Source: an uncultured Bacteroidales bacterium (GTDB lineage: Bacteria > Bacteroidota > Bacteroidia > Bacteroidales > WCHB1-69). From it: a DNA stretch of 6,676 nt. The stretch lies in the NCBI GenBank assembly GCA_946407715.1, contig CAMJPH010000098.1, positions 1 through 6,676 on the forward strand, written 5' to 3'. The translations under genes and the position numbers were made by a program. A model generated the notes under the pieces. That model was not told the origin of the DNA, did no database searches, and saw only the letters and a program-made list of their open reading frames with translations. Shown here in pieces: positions 1 to 6,553 of the stretch (the first letter of the stretch is position 1; each line of letters starts with the position of its first letter).

Positions 1-1
1 T

Positions 2-763
2 TTCCATCGCGTAGTGCAGCTTTGGGAAGCTATCAGTCCCAATCCAGGTTTGCGTCCGTTCCGTACAAAATACCTGTGGTTAGTGACTATTTACGAACTC
101 TATCTGGAGGAATTCCGCCGCGTGGATTTCGATGCCGAGTTCTATGCCGCACAGACGCGCAAGTTGTTGGAAGAGAGTGCCACCTTGCTGGATTTCCGAG
201 GCCATTTGCCCGAAATCGCCATTGACGCGGATTATCTCACCAAATTGCAAGAAACCAAACTGTCGCCTTCCGACAAGGCCGAGAAAATCATCCGCGACAT
301 TGAAACGATGATTCGCACCAACCAGAACAGTAGTGCCATCTATATTGAGTTTCAGGAACGTTTGGATGCGCTTATCCGCATGAAGAACGCCAATGCTATT
401 GAGATAGAGGGACTCTTGAAGAAACTCAGCGAGCTTTACACTGAAGTGGATGAGGCGGTTGAGATTCCCAAGAAGATGGGCTTCGAAGACAAAGGCACTT
501 TTGAAATTTATCAGATTCTCAAAAATGAACTTCCGCATTTCGATGAAGCATTGGCAAGGGAATTTGCCAACGAATTGGCAGCAAAGATCCAGTATAGAAT
601 CTATATCGGTTGGCAGGAAGTCACGCAGGAATACAACCGTCTGTTAGGCGAAGTGGCATTGTTGGCGGCCAACGAAAAGTATGATGCTTTGGATATTTAC
701 GGCAAAGATGTGTTGCAGGAAACCATCATGGATTCCATTGTCAGAAACTTCAGTTTGAATTGA
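2..763 (+). CDS. hsdR: Type I restriction endonuclease subunit R, C-terminal part (partial gene)
   Basis: This is the last 253 codons of a gene that enters from the left edge; the frame is open to base 2, so the GTG at 14 is an internal valine, not a start. The visible protein is charged, mostly helical and has no membrane segment or signal peptide. It opens with a block around WEAISPNPGLRP followed by YLWLVTIYELY, which resembles the helical C-terminal domain of type I restriction HsdR subunits (DUF3387/EcoR124-type C-terminal region). In that family the domain holds the large motor/nuclease subunit on the HsdM-HsdS methyltransferase core. The nuclease and DEAD-box translocase motifs would lie upstream and cannot be checked. 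The subunit acts in the cytoplasm, translocating and cutting DNA that lacks the host methylation. The gene stops with TGA one base before the next ATG, so the two are very probably co-transcribed. The assignment rests on remembered family resemblance plus the YgjP-type neighbour, which often sits beside hsdR. Confidence 0.82.
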   Translation, partial: FHRVVQLWEAISPNPGLRPFRTKYLWLVTIYELYLEEFRRVDFDAEFYAAQTRKLLEESATLLDFRGHLPEIAIDADYLTKLQETKLSPSDKAEKIIRDIETMIRTNQNSSAIYIEFQERLDALIRMKNANAIEIEGLLKKLSELYTEVDEAVEIPKKMGFEDKGTFEIYQILKNELPHFDEALAREFANELAAKIQYRIYIGWQEVTQEYNRLLGEVALLAANEKYDALDIYGKDVLQETIMDSIVRNFSLN

Positions 764-764
764 T

Positions 765-1418
765 ATGTTGCCAGAGAATTGTACTGTTATTCGTCGAGAG
801 GTCAAGAATGCCCGTCTTCGTGTTCGCGAAGATGGCACTGTGCAGTTGTTTGTCCCTGTGGCGTTCACAGATGAGGATGTCGAAAAGCTTTTGGAGAAAA
901 AGGCACAATGGATAGCCTCAAAACGACAATTCTTTGCACAGAAAATCAAAATCCAACTGCGACGCAACGAACTTCTGCTGTTTGGAAACCGTTATGCCTA
1001 TTTTTATTCATCCCAATATCAGAATAAGGTGGTCGTCAATCACGAAAGCAAGACCATTCAGGCAAAACGTGACTTGTTGGATACGACGGTGCAAGAAAAA
1101 TGGCTGAAATCGGTGGCACGGAAGTATATCTTATCACGCGTCGAGACACTTTCCGAGGCGTTGCTTTTGCCGTACAACAAACTTTACATTCGCAGTCAGA
1201 AACGGAAGTGGGGGAATTGCTCGTCTGAAAAAAACATCTCACTCAACTGGCGACTGATTAAAGCTCCCGAGTTTGTCATTGACTATGTTATCATTCATGA
1301 ACTGTGCCACACCGTCATTATGAATCATAGTGCTCGGTTTTACACTTTGCTTCGTTCACATTGTCTGGATTGCGAAGCGGCGCAGAAATGGTTGGATAGA
1401 TATGGGAACAGTTTGTAA
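765..1418 (+). CDS. YgjP-type (DUF45) zinc metallopeptidase, SprT-like
   Basis: A complete 217-aa cytoplasmic protein without signal peptide or membrane segment. The catalytic part is C-terminal: KWGNCSS at residues 148-154, a conserved block of the YgjP/DUF45 family, then the zinc motif HELCH at 178-182 (H178 and H182 as ligands, E179 as base) and NHS at 187-189, where H188 is the likely third ligand. Length and motif order match full-length family members (roughly 220-250 aa). The ATG at 765 is chosen because it lies one base after the hsdR stop and gives the usual N-terminus; no Shine-Dalgarno is visible, so translational coupling to hsdR is plausible. In many bacteria this family is encoded next to type I restriction genes, where its role is not settled; regulation or turnover of the restriction complex is an inference only. 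The gene is followed after 10 bp by a strong hairpin, so it ends the operon. Confidence 0.88.
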   Translation: MLPENCTVIRREVKNARLRVREDGTVQLFVPVAFTDEDVEKLLEKKAQWIASKRQFFAQKIKIQLRRNELLLFGNRYAYFYSSQYQNKVVVNHESKTIQAKRDLLDTTVQEKWLKSVARKYILSRVETLSEALLLPYNKLYIRSQKRKWGNCSSEKNISLNWRLIKAPEFVIDYVIIHELCHTVIMNHSARFYTLLRSHCLDCEAAQKWLDRYGNSL

Positions 1419-1428
1419 AAAAGCAAAA

Positions 1429-1463
1429 AAATCCCCCTTGTCCATTTAAGATAAGGGGGATTT
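1429..1463. terminator. Bidirectional intrinsic terminator between converging operons
   Basis: A perfect 11-bp inverted repeat (AAATCCCCCTT at 1429-1439, AAGGGGGATTT at 1453-1463) encloses a 13-nt loop. On the + strand it follows the metallopeptidase stop by 10 bp and runs into TTTCTTGTTT. On the - strand it lies 5 bp after the M16 stop and runs into seven T, then GC, then six T, so it should be the stronger terminator in that direction. Both genes end here, which fits a shared two-way terminator. Confidence 0.9.
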
Positions 1464-1468
1464 CTTGT

Positions 1469-4378
1469 TTAGTATCCGAAAATCTCTTCCAATGTGAGCT
1501 TCGTGACCTTTCCGTATTTCTCCAAACCCTTCAAATCCACCTCGTTTTCGTTACCGAGTACAACCACCACTCTCTTTTGTCCCTTGATGTAGGTCTTGTT
1601 GAAGTTCGTGACATCATTCAAGGTCATTTTCTGGATGGCGTTGAAATTGGTTCTGTCCATCGGAGCCTTCAGCCCCATTTCCTCGCAGGTGAGGTAGTAG
1701 TTGATGATGCTCATCTTACGGGTGCGGTTGGTGCGGTATTGGGAAACCAGGGAAGTCTTGGCCAAGTCGAAGTTCAGTTCAGACACAGGCATGTTGTCTA
1801 ACAGGTCGGTGAAGGCCTCCATGGCGTCGATCAGCTTGTCGTTCTGTGTGCCGATGTGGGTCATATTGTAGTTGTATTTGCCTTTCTCGCTCGGTTCCAC
1901 ATAGTAGGCGGCGGCAGAGTATGCTAAAGAACGTTTCTCGCGGATTTCCTGGAAAACGATGGAGTTCATGCTTCCACCGAAGTACTCGTTGTACATCTCG
2001 ATTTGCGGACTCATAGACCAGTTGGCGGGCACGGAGGTGCTCAGCTGGCGGCACAAGGACTGTTTGGCATCATAGTGGGCGAAATAGACCTTGTTGTCTT
2101 TTGTGGCGAGACGGTCGTAGTCAGCACCCATCTTGACAGGTTTCTTGGCCGGATGCACGCTGTGCTTGTCGGTGAGGACTTTCTGCAAGTCGTTTAGACT
2201 CAAGTCTCCGTAGTAGAGGATGCGCTGCGGCTGAGAGGTCATCGTCTTGATCTGGTTGATGACATCCTGGGCCTTGATCTTCTGAACCTCTTCGTTGCTT
2301 ACGAAATACTTACGGATGTTGTCTTTGCCGAAGGAAGCGTAACGCAGCATGTTTTGGAAGATGGTTTGCTGGCGCGATTTCGCATCCACACGGGATTTCA
2401 AGACATCGCTGATGGAATTCTGAACGGACTCTTCGGAGATTTTCGGGTGGTTGAGGATGTCCTCCACAATGGCCATGGCCTTCTCCATGTTCTCGCTGAG
2501 GCCGTTGATATAAATGCTGGCGTATTTGTCGCCGAAACCGATGGAATAGGAGCAGGCGAGGTCGTACATCTCGCGGTTGATCTGGCTCAGTGTGCGGTTC
2601 TCGCTCTCTAACTGGTCAAGGAAGTTGTTGGTGATGCCGGCTTTCTTGTCATAGAATCTACCATAGTTGTAACGATAGACAAGCGTGAAACGGCCGTTGT
2701 CGGTATTCTTCACGTAGAGGATCTCGTTGCCGTTGGCCTTGCCCTTCTGCATGTCTTTGTTGAAATCCACGAAAACGGGTTCAATGGGGTTCACCTTCAT
2801 GTTTTTGACCTCTTTCAAGAAGTTGCTTTCCACGTCGCGGTTCATGACCACAGGGGTGATTTCGGGCTTATCGACTTTCTGCACGTTGCGTTGCTCGCCT
2901 TGGCGTTTATAGACAATCACATAGTTGTTTTTCTTGAAGATGCGTTTTGCGAAATCAACCACATCCTCTTTGGTCACCAGGCTCATGTTTTCGGTTTCAT
3001 TGACCACATCCTGCCAGCTTTGGTGTGAAAGATAGGCAAATGCCATCGCCATGGCGCGGTTGGTGTTGCTTTCGAGGCTCGTCATGTCGCGCAGTTTGCG
3101 ATTGTTGATAGCGGCGGTGAGCAGTTTTTCGTCCCAGTTGCCGGATTTCAGAATCTCGATTTGTTGCAGCAGCAGGTCTTTCAGCTGCTCAAGGGTCTGT
3201 CCTTCTTTGGGTCTGCCGTAGAGACGGAAGTAGGCGTAGTCGTTGAGGTCACTAACACCGGAGGATGCGGACATCGCTAACTGCTTCTGGTTGATGTTCT
3301 CGTCGATGATACCGCAAGAACCGTTCATCAGCACGGCGTCGGCCATCTCGGCGAGGAGTACGTCGCGAGAGCCTGTGCCAGACTCAATGCGGTAGCCAAT
3401 CTGAACGTTCTCGGGCTCAAGACCATAGACTTCCACGGTCTTCACTTCGCGGATAGGCTTCTCATGCACGTAGGTGAAGTCGGGGATGTATTTCGGTTGA
3501 ATCTTTCCGAAATATTTGTCAATCAATTTGATGACCTGATCAGGATCGAAGTCGCCCGCCATGGCGATGCAGTAGTTGTTCGGTACATAGTAAGTATTGA
3601 AGTGCTTGTTGATGTTGGTCAATGACGGGTTCTTCAGGTGCTCGATGGTACCGATGGTGGTCTGCGTGCCGTAAGGATGGTTTGGGAACAACGCCAAGTT
3701 CAACTGTTCGTAAGCGGTGCGGCTGTCGTTGGCCATGTTCATGTTCTTCTCCTCATACACGGCCTCCAACTCGGTGTGGAAGAGACGGAAAACAGGGTTG
3801 GCGAAGCGCTCGCCCTCAATCTTCAGCCAACGCTCGACTTCGTTGCTCGGGATGTCCTCCTGATAGACGGTCATGTCGTTGGAAGTGAAAGCGTTAGTGC
3901 CCTGCGCGCCGATCATGGACATCATCTTGTCATACTCGTTGGGGATGGCGTACTTGGAAGCCTCGTACGACACGGAGTCGATCTGATGGTAGATGGCTTT
4001 GCGCTGGGCGGGGTCGGTGGTGTGGTTATAGACCTCGTACAACGCTTCGATCTTCTTGAGCTGTTCCTGCTCCTTGGCCCAGTCGAGGGTGCCGAAGTGG
4101 TTGGTGCCCTTGAACATCAAGTGTTCCAAGTAGTGGGAGAGGCCCGTGGATTCCGACGGGTCGTTCTTGCTGCCCACGCGCACCGCGATGTAGGTCTGGA
4201 TGCGCGGCACGTCCTTGTTCACGGACATGAAGACCTGCAGACCGTTGTCCAGCGTGTAGTGGATGACGTTCATCGGGTCATTCTGATAGGTCTCCTTGTG
4301 GTAATTCTGCGCGAAAGAGCTGAAGGTCAGGAGACAGCAGGCCGCCAGCAGCAGAGTTGCGATAAAGTTACGTTTCAT
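1469..4378 (-). CDS. M16 family zinc peptidase (pitrilysin/insulinase type), two-domain, exported
   Basis: A complete 969-aa protein with an N-terminal signal peptide (MKR, hydrophobic stretch to about residue 22, likely cleavage after SFA at 23 before Q). The active N-terminal M16 domain holds the inverted zinc motif HYLEH at 82-86 (ligands H82 and H86, catalytic base E85). The third ligand is probably E210 in EAVYEE (205-210), with E203 seven residues earlier as the second acidic residue usual in this family. A second, inactive half follows and carries the substrate-site pair R813 and Y820 in REKRSLAY, equivalent to the Arg/Tyr pair of insulysin-type enzymes. Length fits the family's two-half form, in which the halves close as a clamshell over peptides. 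There is no sorting domain at the C-terminus (it ends EEIFGY), so a periplasmic location is likely. The start lies 15 bp after the M6 protease stop with no Shine-Dalgarno, indicating an operon. Likely role: breaking down peptides released by the partner protease. LAAC at 11-14 resembles a lipobox, but the hydrophobic core continues past it, so a lipoprotein is less likely. Confidence 0.93.
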   Translation of the reverse strand: MKRNFIATLLLAACCLLTFSSFAQNYHKETYQNDPMNVIHYTLDNGLQVFMSVNKDVPRIQTYIAVRVGSKNDPSESTGLSHYLEHLMFKGTNHFGTLDWAKEQEQLKKIEALYEVYNHTTDPAQRKAIYHQIDSVSYEASKYAIPNEYDKMMSMIGAQGTNAFTSNDMTVYQEDIPSNEVERWLKIEGERFANPVFRLFHTELEAVYEEKNMNMANDSRTAYEQLNLALFPNHPYGTQTTIGTIEHLKNPSLTNINKHFNTYYVPNNYCIAMAGDFDPDQVIKLIDKYFGKIQPKYIPDFTYVHEKPIREVKTVEVYGLEPENVQIGYRIESGTGSRDVLLAEMADAVLMNGSCGIIDENINQKQLAMSASSGVSDLNDYAYFRLYGRPKEGQTLEQLKDLLLQQIEILKSGNWDEKLLTAAINNRKLRDMTSLESNTNRAMAMAFAYLSHQSWQDVVNETENMSLVTKEDVVDFAKRIFKKNNYVIVYKRQGEQRNVQKVDKPEITPVVMNRDVESNFLKEVKNMKVNPIEPVFVDFNKDMQKGKANGNEILYVKNTDNGRFTLVYRYNYGRFYDKKAGITNNFLDQLESENRTLSQINREMYDLACSYSIGFGDKYASIYINGLSENMEKAMAIVEDILNHPKISEESVQNSISDVLKSRVDAKSRQQTIFQNMLRYASFGKDNIRKYFVSNEEVQKIKAQDVINQIKTMTSQPQRILYYGDLSLNDLQKVLTDKHSVHPAKKPVKMGADYDRLATKDNKVYFAHYDAKQSLCRQLSTSVPANWSMSPQIEMYNEYFGGSMNSIVFQEIREKRSLAYSAAAYYVEPSEKGKYNYNMTHIGTQNDKLIDAMEAFTDLLDNMPVSELNFDLAKTSLVSQYRTNRTRKMSIINYYLTCEEMGLKAPMDRTNFNAIQKMTLNDVTNFNKTYIKGQKRVVVVLGNENEVDLKGLEKYGKVTKLTLEEIFGY

Positions 4379-4393
4379 AATGTTTGATTTGTA

Positions 4394-5968
4394 TTATTGT
4401 TTGATGAATTTTTCTGAATAAGAGTCTTTATCTGTATAGATTTTCACGATATATACTCCTTGATGGAGCGATGAGACGTTTATCTCCGAATCGGGATGTG
4501 CTTTTGAAAGGATTACCCTTCCCAACAAATCACAAATTTCCACGCGGCTTACATTGTCTAAAGAAATGTTCAATTCGTTATGAATAGGATTCGGATAGAC
4601 AATGGCATTCTTTTTATCATAGGAGGGAATACCATCGTGCAGGAATTCCACATCAAAGCTCGCTTGGTCGCCGTAGTATTGGATATTGGTGATTTCGAAA
4701 CTGGTTTCAGGAGTGCCGTTGGTGAGATAAGGATGCGGGTTGGTGGTGGGGCCGAAGGAGGTGCGGTTGTTGTTGCCAAAGGCAGCATTGTTGATATTTC
4801 CATTCGTGATATCATTGGAGCTGTTAGGCCTGAAAACCCAATAGGAGTGCGGTACAGTGGAGTTATTAAAATAAGCGTTGCCGGAATAATCTAAGTCGTT
4901 AGGGTTAACGTTGTCATTCCATCTGCCGATAATCACGCCGCTGTGGGGAACATTTTCCATGAAATCGTCGCTGTTCCGGTACTCGATGGTGTACCACTGG
5001 CTTGGATTGATAGATGATCGGATGAAATAACAGTTGTTTTGGTCGGAAGAGGTGACGCTGTTCAGCACATAGTGCCCGCTCTCGGTGATTTCAATTGGCT
5101 CGTCAATAACACCCAAAAACTTGTATTTGAGGATGGCGGAGACTTGCTGTAGATTGTTCTGCCCCATTATATCCCAAAAGAAAACAGGTTCTATGTATGG
5201 ATAGTTGTAATAATGGTAGAGGTCGGGGAGACCTAAGGAGTGCCCCATTTCGTGACAAAAAGTGTTGGCTGTGAAATAGTCGCCGGAATGGGCGAACTCG
5301 AGGTTGAAGGCACAGGGTGTTTTCCCGTTAATGTTGACATCGAAAGATACCGTGTCGAAAAAATCCATTTGAGGCCACAGAAGATCATCCCAATCATCAA
5401 TATCACATTTGAGGATGAAGCTTATATTGTCAATAAGTCCATCGTTGTTACCGTCCAGGTTGATGGTAGAGTCCACCAAATGCAGGGAATCCACGTATGC
5501 CATCGCATTTGCAAGCATCACATTTCTCCGAAGCAGGGCGGGTCCCATTCCCGAATATCCTTCCGGATTGCTCGAGCTGCGGGGTTGATAATAAGCGTGG
5601 GGGTGAGCGTCTTGGTAGGAGATGATGGCGGTGTCTTGGATGTTGTTCGTGAAAATGGTATGGTAATTGATTTTCCCGTAGGTCATCGAATGGAAATAGT
5701 TGTTGACCGAGATTTGCTGGTAGGCGGTGTCGTTGAACATCTGGTCAATGGGCGCAAGCGTCTCGGAGAACTCCTCCTCATCGGCAAAGCGGATGAAAAC
5801 CACCAGATTGGAGAGCGTCATCTGTTCGCTCCGGCCCAAATGGACATGAGGAGCCAAGTGGGCGTTTTTGGGCGGGCGCGGCGGCCTCAGCGGCGGAATC
5901 GTGTCTGCAGCTGCGGCAAAGCCGAGAAGCGCAATCGCATTGAACAACAGGACAAGAAGTCTTTTCAT
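4394..5968 (-). CDS. M6-type secreted metalloprotease with T9SS type A sorting domain
   Basis: A complete 524-aa protein, first gene of the operon with the M16 peptidase. Residues 1-21 form a signal peptide (MKR, hydrophobic core, AAAA cleavage region), followed by a proline-rich stretch (25-33). The catalytic domain covers roughly 50-290: LVVFIRFAD at 55-63, an Asp/Asn-rich DGNNDGLID loop at 172-180 that looks like a calcium site, the zinc motif HEMGHSLGLPD at 239-249 (H239 and H243 as ligands, E240 as base, D249 possible third ligand) and WDIMG at 265-269, a plausible Met-turn. This order matches M6 (immune inhibitor A-like) proteases. Residues about 290-445 look beta-rich with many Asn and aromatic residues and have no motif I can name. 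The last ~70 residues are a T9SS type A sorting domain: YPNP at 458-461, LLGR at 481-484, GVYIVKI at 504-510 and a basic end. The protein should cross the inner membrane by Sec and the outer membrane by T9SS, then be attached or released. The substrate is unknown. The ATG at 5968 is the only start giving a proper signal peptide. Confidence 0.9.
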   Translation of the reverse strand: MKRLLVLLFNAIALLGFAAAADTIPPLRPPRPPKNAHLAPHVHLGRSEQMTLSNLVVFIRFADEEEFSETLAPIDQMFNDTAYQQISVNNYFHSMTYGKINYHTIFTNNIQDTAIISYQDAHPHAYYQPRSSSNPEGYSGMGPALLRRNVMLANAMAYVDSLHLVDSTINLDGNNDGLIDNISFILKCDIDDWDDLLWPQMDFFDTVSFDVNINGKTPCAFNLEFAHSGDYFTANTFCHEMGHSLGLPDLYHYYNYPYIEPVFFWDIMGQNNLQQVSAILKYKFLGVIDEPIEITESGHYVLNSVTSSDQNNCYFIRSSINPSQWYTIEYRNSDDFMENVPHSGVIIGRWNDNVNPNDLDYSGNAYFNNSTVPHSYWVFRPNSSNDITNGNINNAAFGNNNRTSFGPTTNPHPYLTNGTPETSFEITNIQYYGDQASFDVEFLHDGIPSYDKKNAIVYPNPIHNELNISLDNVSRVEICDLLGRVILSKAHPDSEINVSSLHQGVYIVKIYTDKDSYSEKFIKQ

Positions 5969-5978
5969 AAGCTTTTAT

Positions 5979-5997
5979 AATAGTTGGTTCAACTATT
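5979..5997 (-). promoter_or_regulatory. 8-bp inverted repeat in the M6 protease leader
   Basis: AATAGTTG (5979-5986) and CAACTATT (5990-5997) are perfect inverted copies with a 3-nt spacer, ending 10 bp upstream of the M6 protease start. In RNA this would fold into a small hairpin just before the ribosome binding region; in DNA it could be an operator. The symmetry is seen directly; any role is inference. It lies downstream of the candidate -7 box, so it would be part of the mRNA leader. Confidence 0.45.
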
Positions 5998-6011
5998 TAC
6001 AATATAACCTG

Positions 6012-6019
6012 CAAAAATA
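6012..6019 (-). promoter_or_regulatory. Candidate Bacteroidota -7 promoter box for the protease operon
   Basis: Read on the - strand, this is TATTTTTG, an exact match to the Bacteroidota -7 consensus TAnnTTTG. It would place the transcript start about 35-40 bp upstream of the M6 protease ATG. No TTTG-like -33 box stands at the usual distance (about 19 bp further upstream), and in an AT-rich spacer an 8-bp match with two free positions can occur by chance. Confidence 0.4.
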
Positions 6020-6072
6020 TGTTTTTTGTAATAACATCCGCTTTGTTGTTGATAAGTATTGATATTTAGAGG

Positions 6073-6130
6073 TTGTGACATTCCACAATCGTTGTCCATT
6101 TTTTGTACACCCCTGTCACAATAATGGACA
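6073..6130. repeat. Two interleaved 8-bp inverted repeats
   Basis: TTGTGACA (6073-6080) pairs with TGTCACAA (6114-6121), and TGTCCATT (6093-6100) pairs with AATGGACA (6123-6130). The arms occur in the order A, B, A', B', so in RNA they would give an H-type pseudoknot layout rather than nested stems. A further 5-bp symmetry, TTGTG (6073-6077) and CACAA (6084-6088) with 6 bp between, overlaps arm A. They may be regulator sites in the divergent promoter region; the pattern is certain, the function unknown. Confidence 0.5.
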
Positions 6131-6205
6131 CCCGACTGACGTTGCTTTTTGCGTAAATGGCTGATTTTTAAGTGTGTGTCGGTTTTGGCACGGTTTTGGA
6201 AGTTT

Positions 6206-6233
6206 GCAGTTAGCAGTTAGCAGTTAGTAGTTG
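6206..6233 (+). repeat. 7-bp tandem repeat GCAGTTA, 3 exact copies plus one degenerate
   Basis: GCAGTTA occurs three times head to tail (6206-6226), followed by a degenerate fourth copy GTAGTTG (6227-6233). It lies in the non-coding spacer ahead of the GC-rich repeat block. No function can be assigned; it may be simple slippage or a fragment of a dispersed intergenic repeat. Confidence 0.75.
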
Positions 6234-6275
6234 TAACGAAAGAGCCCCTATATATTGAAACTACTTCCTTGAGCA

Positions 6276-6388
6276 GCCCCGGAGGGGCAAGACGCGCGAA
6301 GCGCTAATAACCCCACACAAGCGCAGCGCAGTGTGGGGCTTGAAAAGGCAGATGGGTTCGGACTGCGGGATGCCCCGGAGGGACAAGA
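6276..6388. repeat. GC-rich hairpin cluster bounded by a 17-nt direct repeat
   Basis: Three perfect short stems follow each other: GCCCC/GGGGC with a GGA loop (6276-6288), GCGC/GCGC with a GAA loop (6294-6304), and CCCCACAC/GTGTGGGG (6311-6318 and 6331-6338) around a 12-nt loop that itself contains GCGCAGCGC. A near copy of the first stem returns at 6372-6388; GCCCCGGAGGG, one variable base, then CAAGA matches 16 of 17 positions, 96 bp apart. There is no T-tract after the stems, so terminators are unlikely. The arrangement looks like a dispersed palindromic intergenic element (REP-like), but copies elsewhere in the genome cannot be seen here. Confidence 0.6.
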
Positions 6389-6412
6389 GCTCGGTAGGGG
6401 TACGGATGAGGG

Positions 6413-6532
6413 CGATGATGCGATAATACGATGAAACGATGATACGATGAAACGATGATACGATGAAACGATGATGCGATGATACGATGAAACGATGATG
6501 CGATGATACGATGAAACGATGATACGATGATA
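6413..6532 (+). repeat. 8-bp tandem array, 15 units of CGATGANN, next to the ABC ATPase start
   Basis: Fifteen units of exactly 8 bp follow each other without indels. Fourteen read CGATGA plus AA, TA or TG; the second unit (6421-6428, CGATAATA) differs. The last two bases vary in a higher-order way: after the first two units the order is AA TA, AA TA, AA TG TA, AA TG TA, AA TA TA, that is 16-bp then 24-bp super-units. A degenerate unit seems to precede it (about 6404-6411). The array ends 21 bp before the ABC gene start; that gap contains CGAAACAA twice in the same 8-bp spacing (6539-6554). The repeats are directly adjacent, so this is not a CRISPR array. Expansion by slippage or unequal recombination is the likely origin. 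Confidence 0.95.
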
Positions 6533-6553
6533 TTAGAACGAAACAACGAAACA

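Larger units (their letters stand above)
5969..6553. other. Repeat-rich intergenic region between divergent genes, no credible gene
   Basis: These 585 bp separate the leftward M6 gene from the rightward ABC ATPase gene and must hold both promoters. The left 200 bp are AT-rich; the part from about 6270 is GC-rich and repetitive. Besides the repeats listed separately there is a 9-bp direct repeat CGGTTTTGG at 6180-6188 and 6191-6199. A rightward promoter for the ABC gene is not clear: TATATATTG at 6249-6257 with GTTG at 6230-6233 is a weak match to the Bacteroidota pattern (TTTG, about 19 bp, TAnnTTTG). No tRNA, rRNA or riboswitch was recognised. Open frames on the - strand through 6261-6654 arise from the repeats and are not supported as genes. 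Confidence 0.7.

Noticed and set aside
80..538. 152-aa open frame on the - strand inside hsdR
   Set aside because: It is an antisense shadow of the HsdR C-terminal domain, without supporting motifs.
4337..4348. Lipobox (LAAC at residues 11-14) making the M16 peptidase a lipoprotein
   Set aside because: The hydrophobic core continues for several residues after the cysteine pair and ends in SFAQ, a better signal peptidase I site; a lipoprotein is not excluded.
3638..4387. 249-aa open frame on the + strand opposite the M16 gene
   Set aside because: It lies wholly antisense to the signal peptide and catalytic domain of a clear M16 peptidase; the translation is low in complexity (Val, Gly, Leu rich) with no recognisable motif.
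5240..5980. 246-aa open frame on the + strand opposite the M6 protease
   Set aside because: It is antisense to a protein with intact signal peptide and zinc site, and shows no motif of its own.
6311..6338. The CCCCACAC/GTGTGGGG hairpin as a terminator
   Set aside because: No T-tract follows on either strand and no gene ends nearby.
6413..6532. CRISPR array
   Set aside because: Units are 8 bp and directly adjacent with no spacers, and no cas gene is near.
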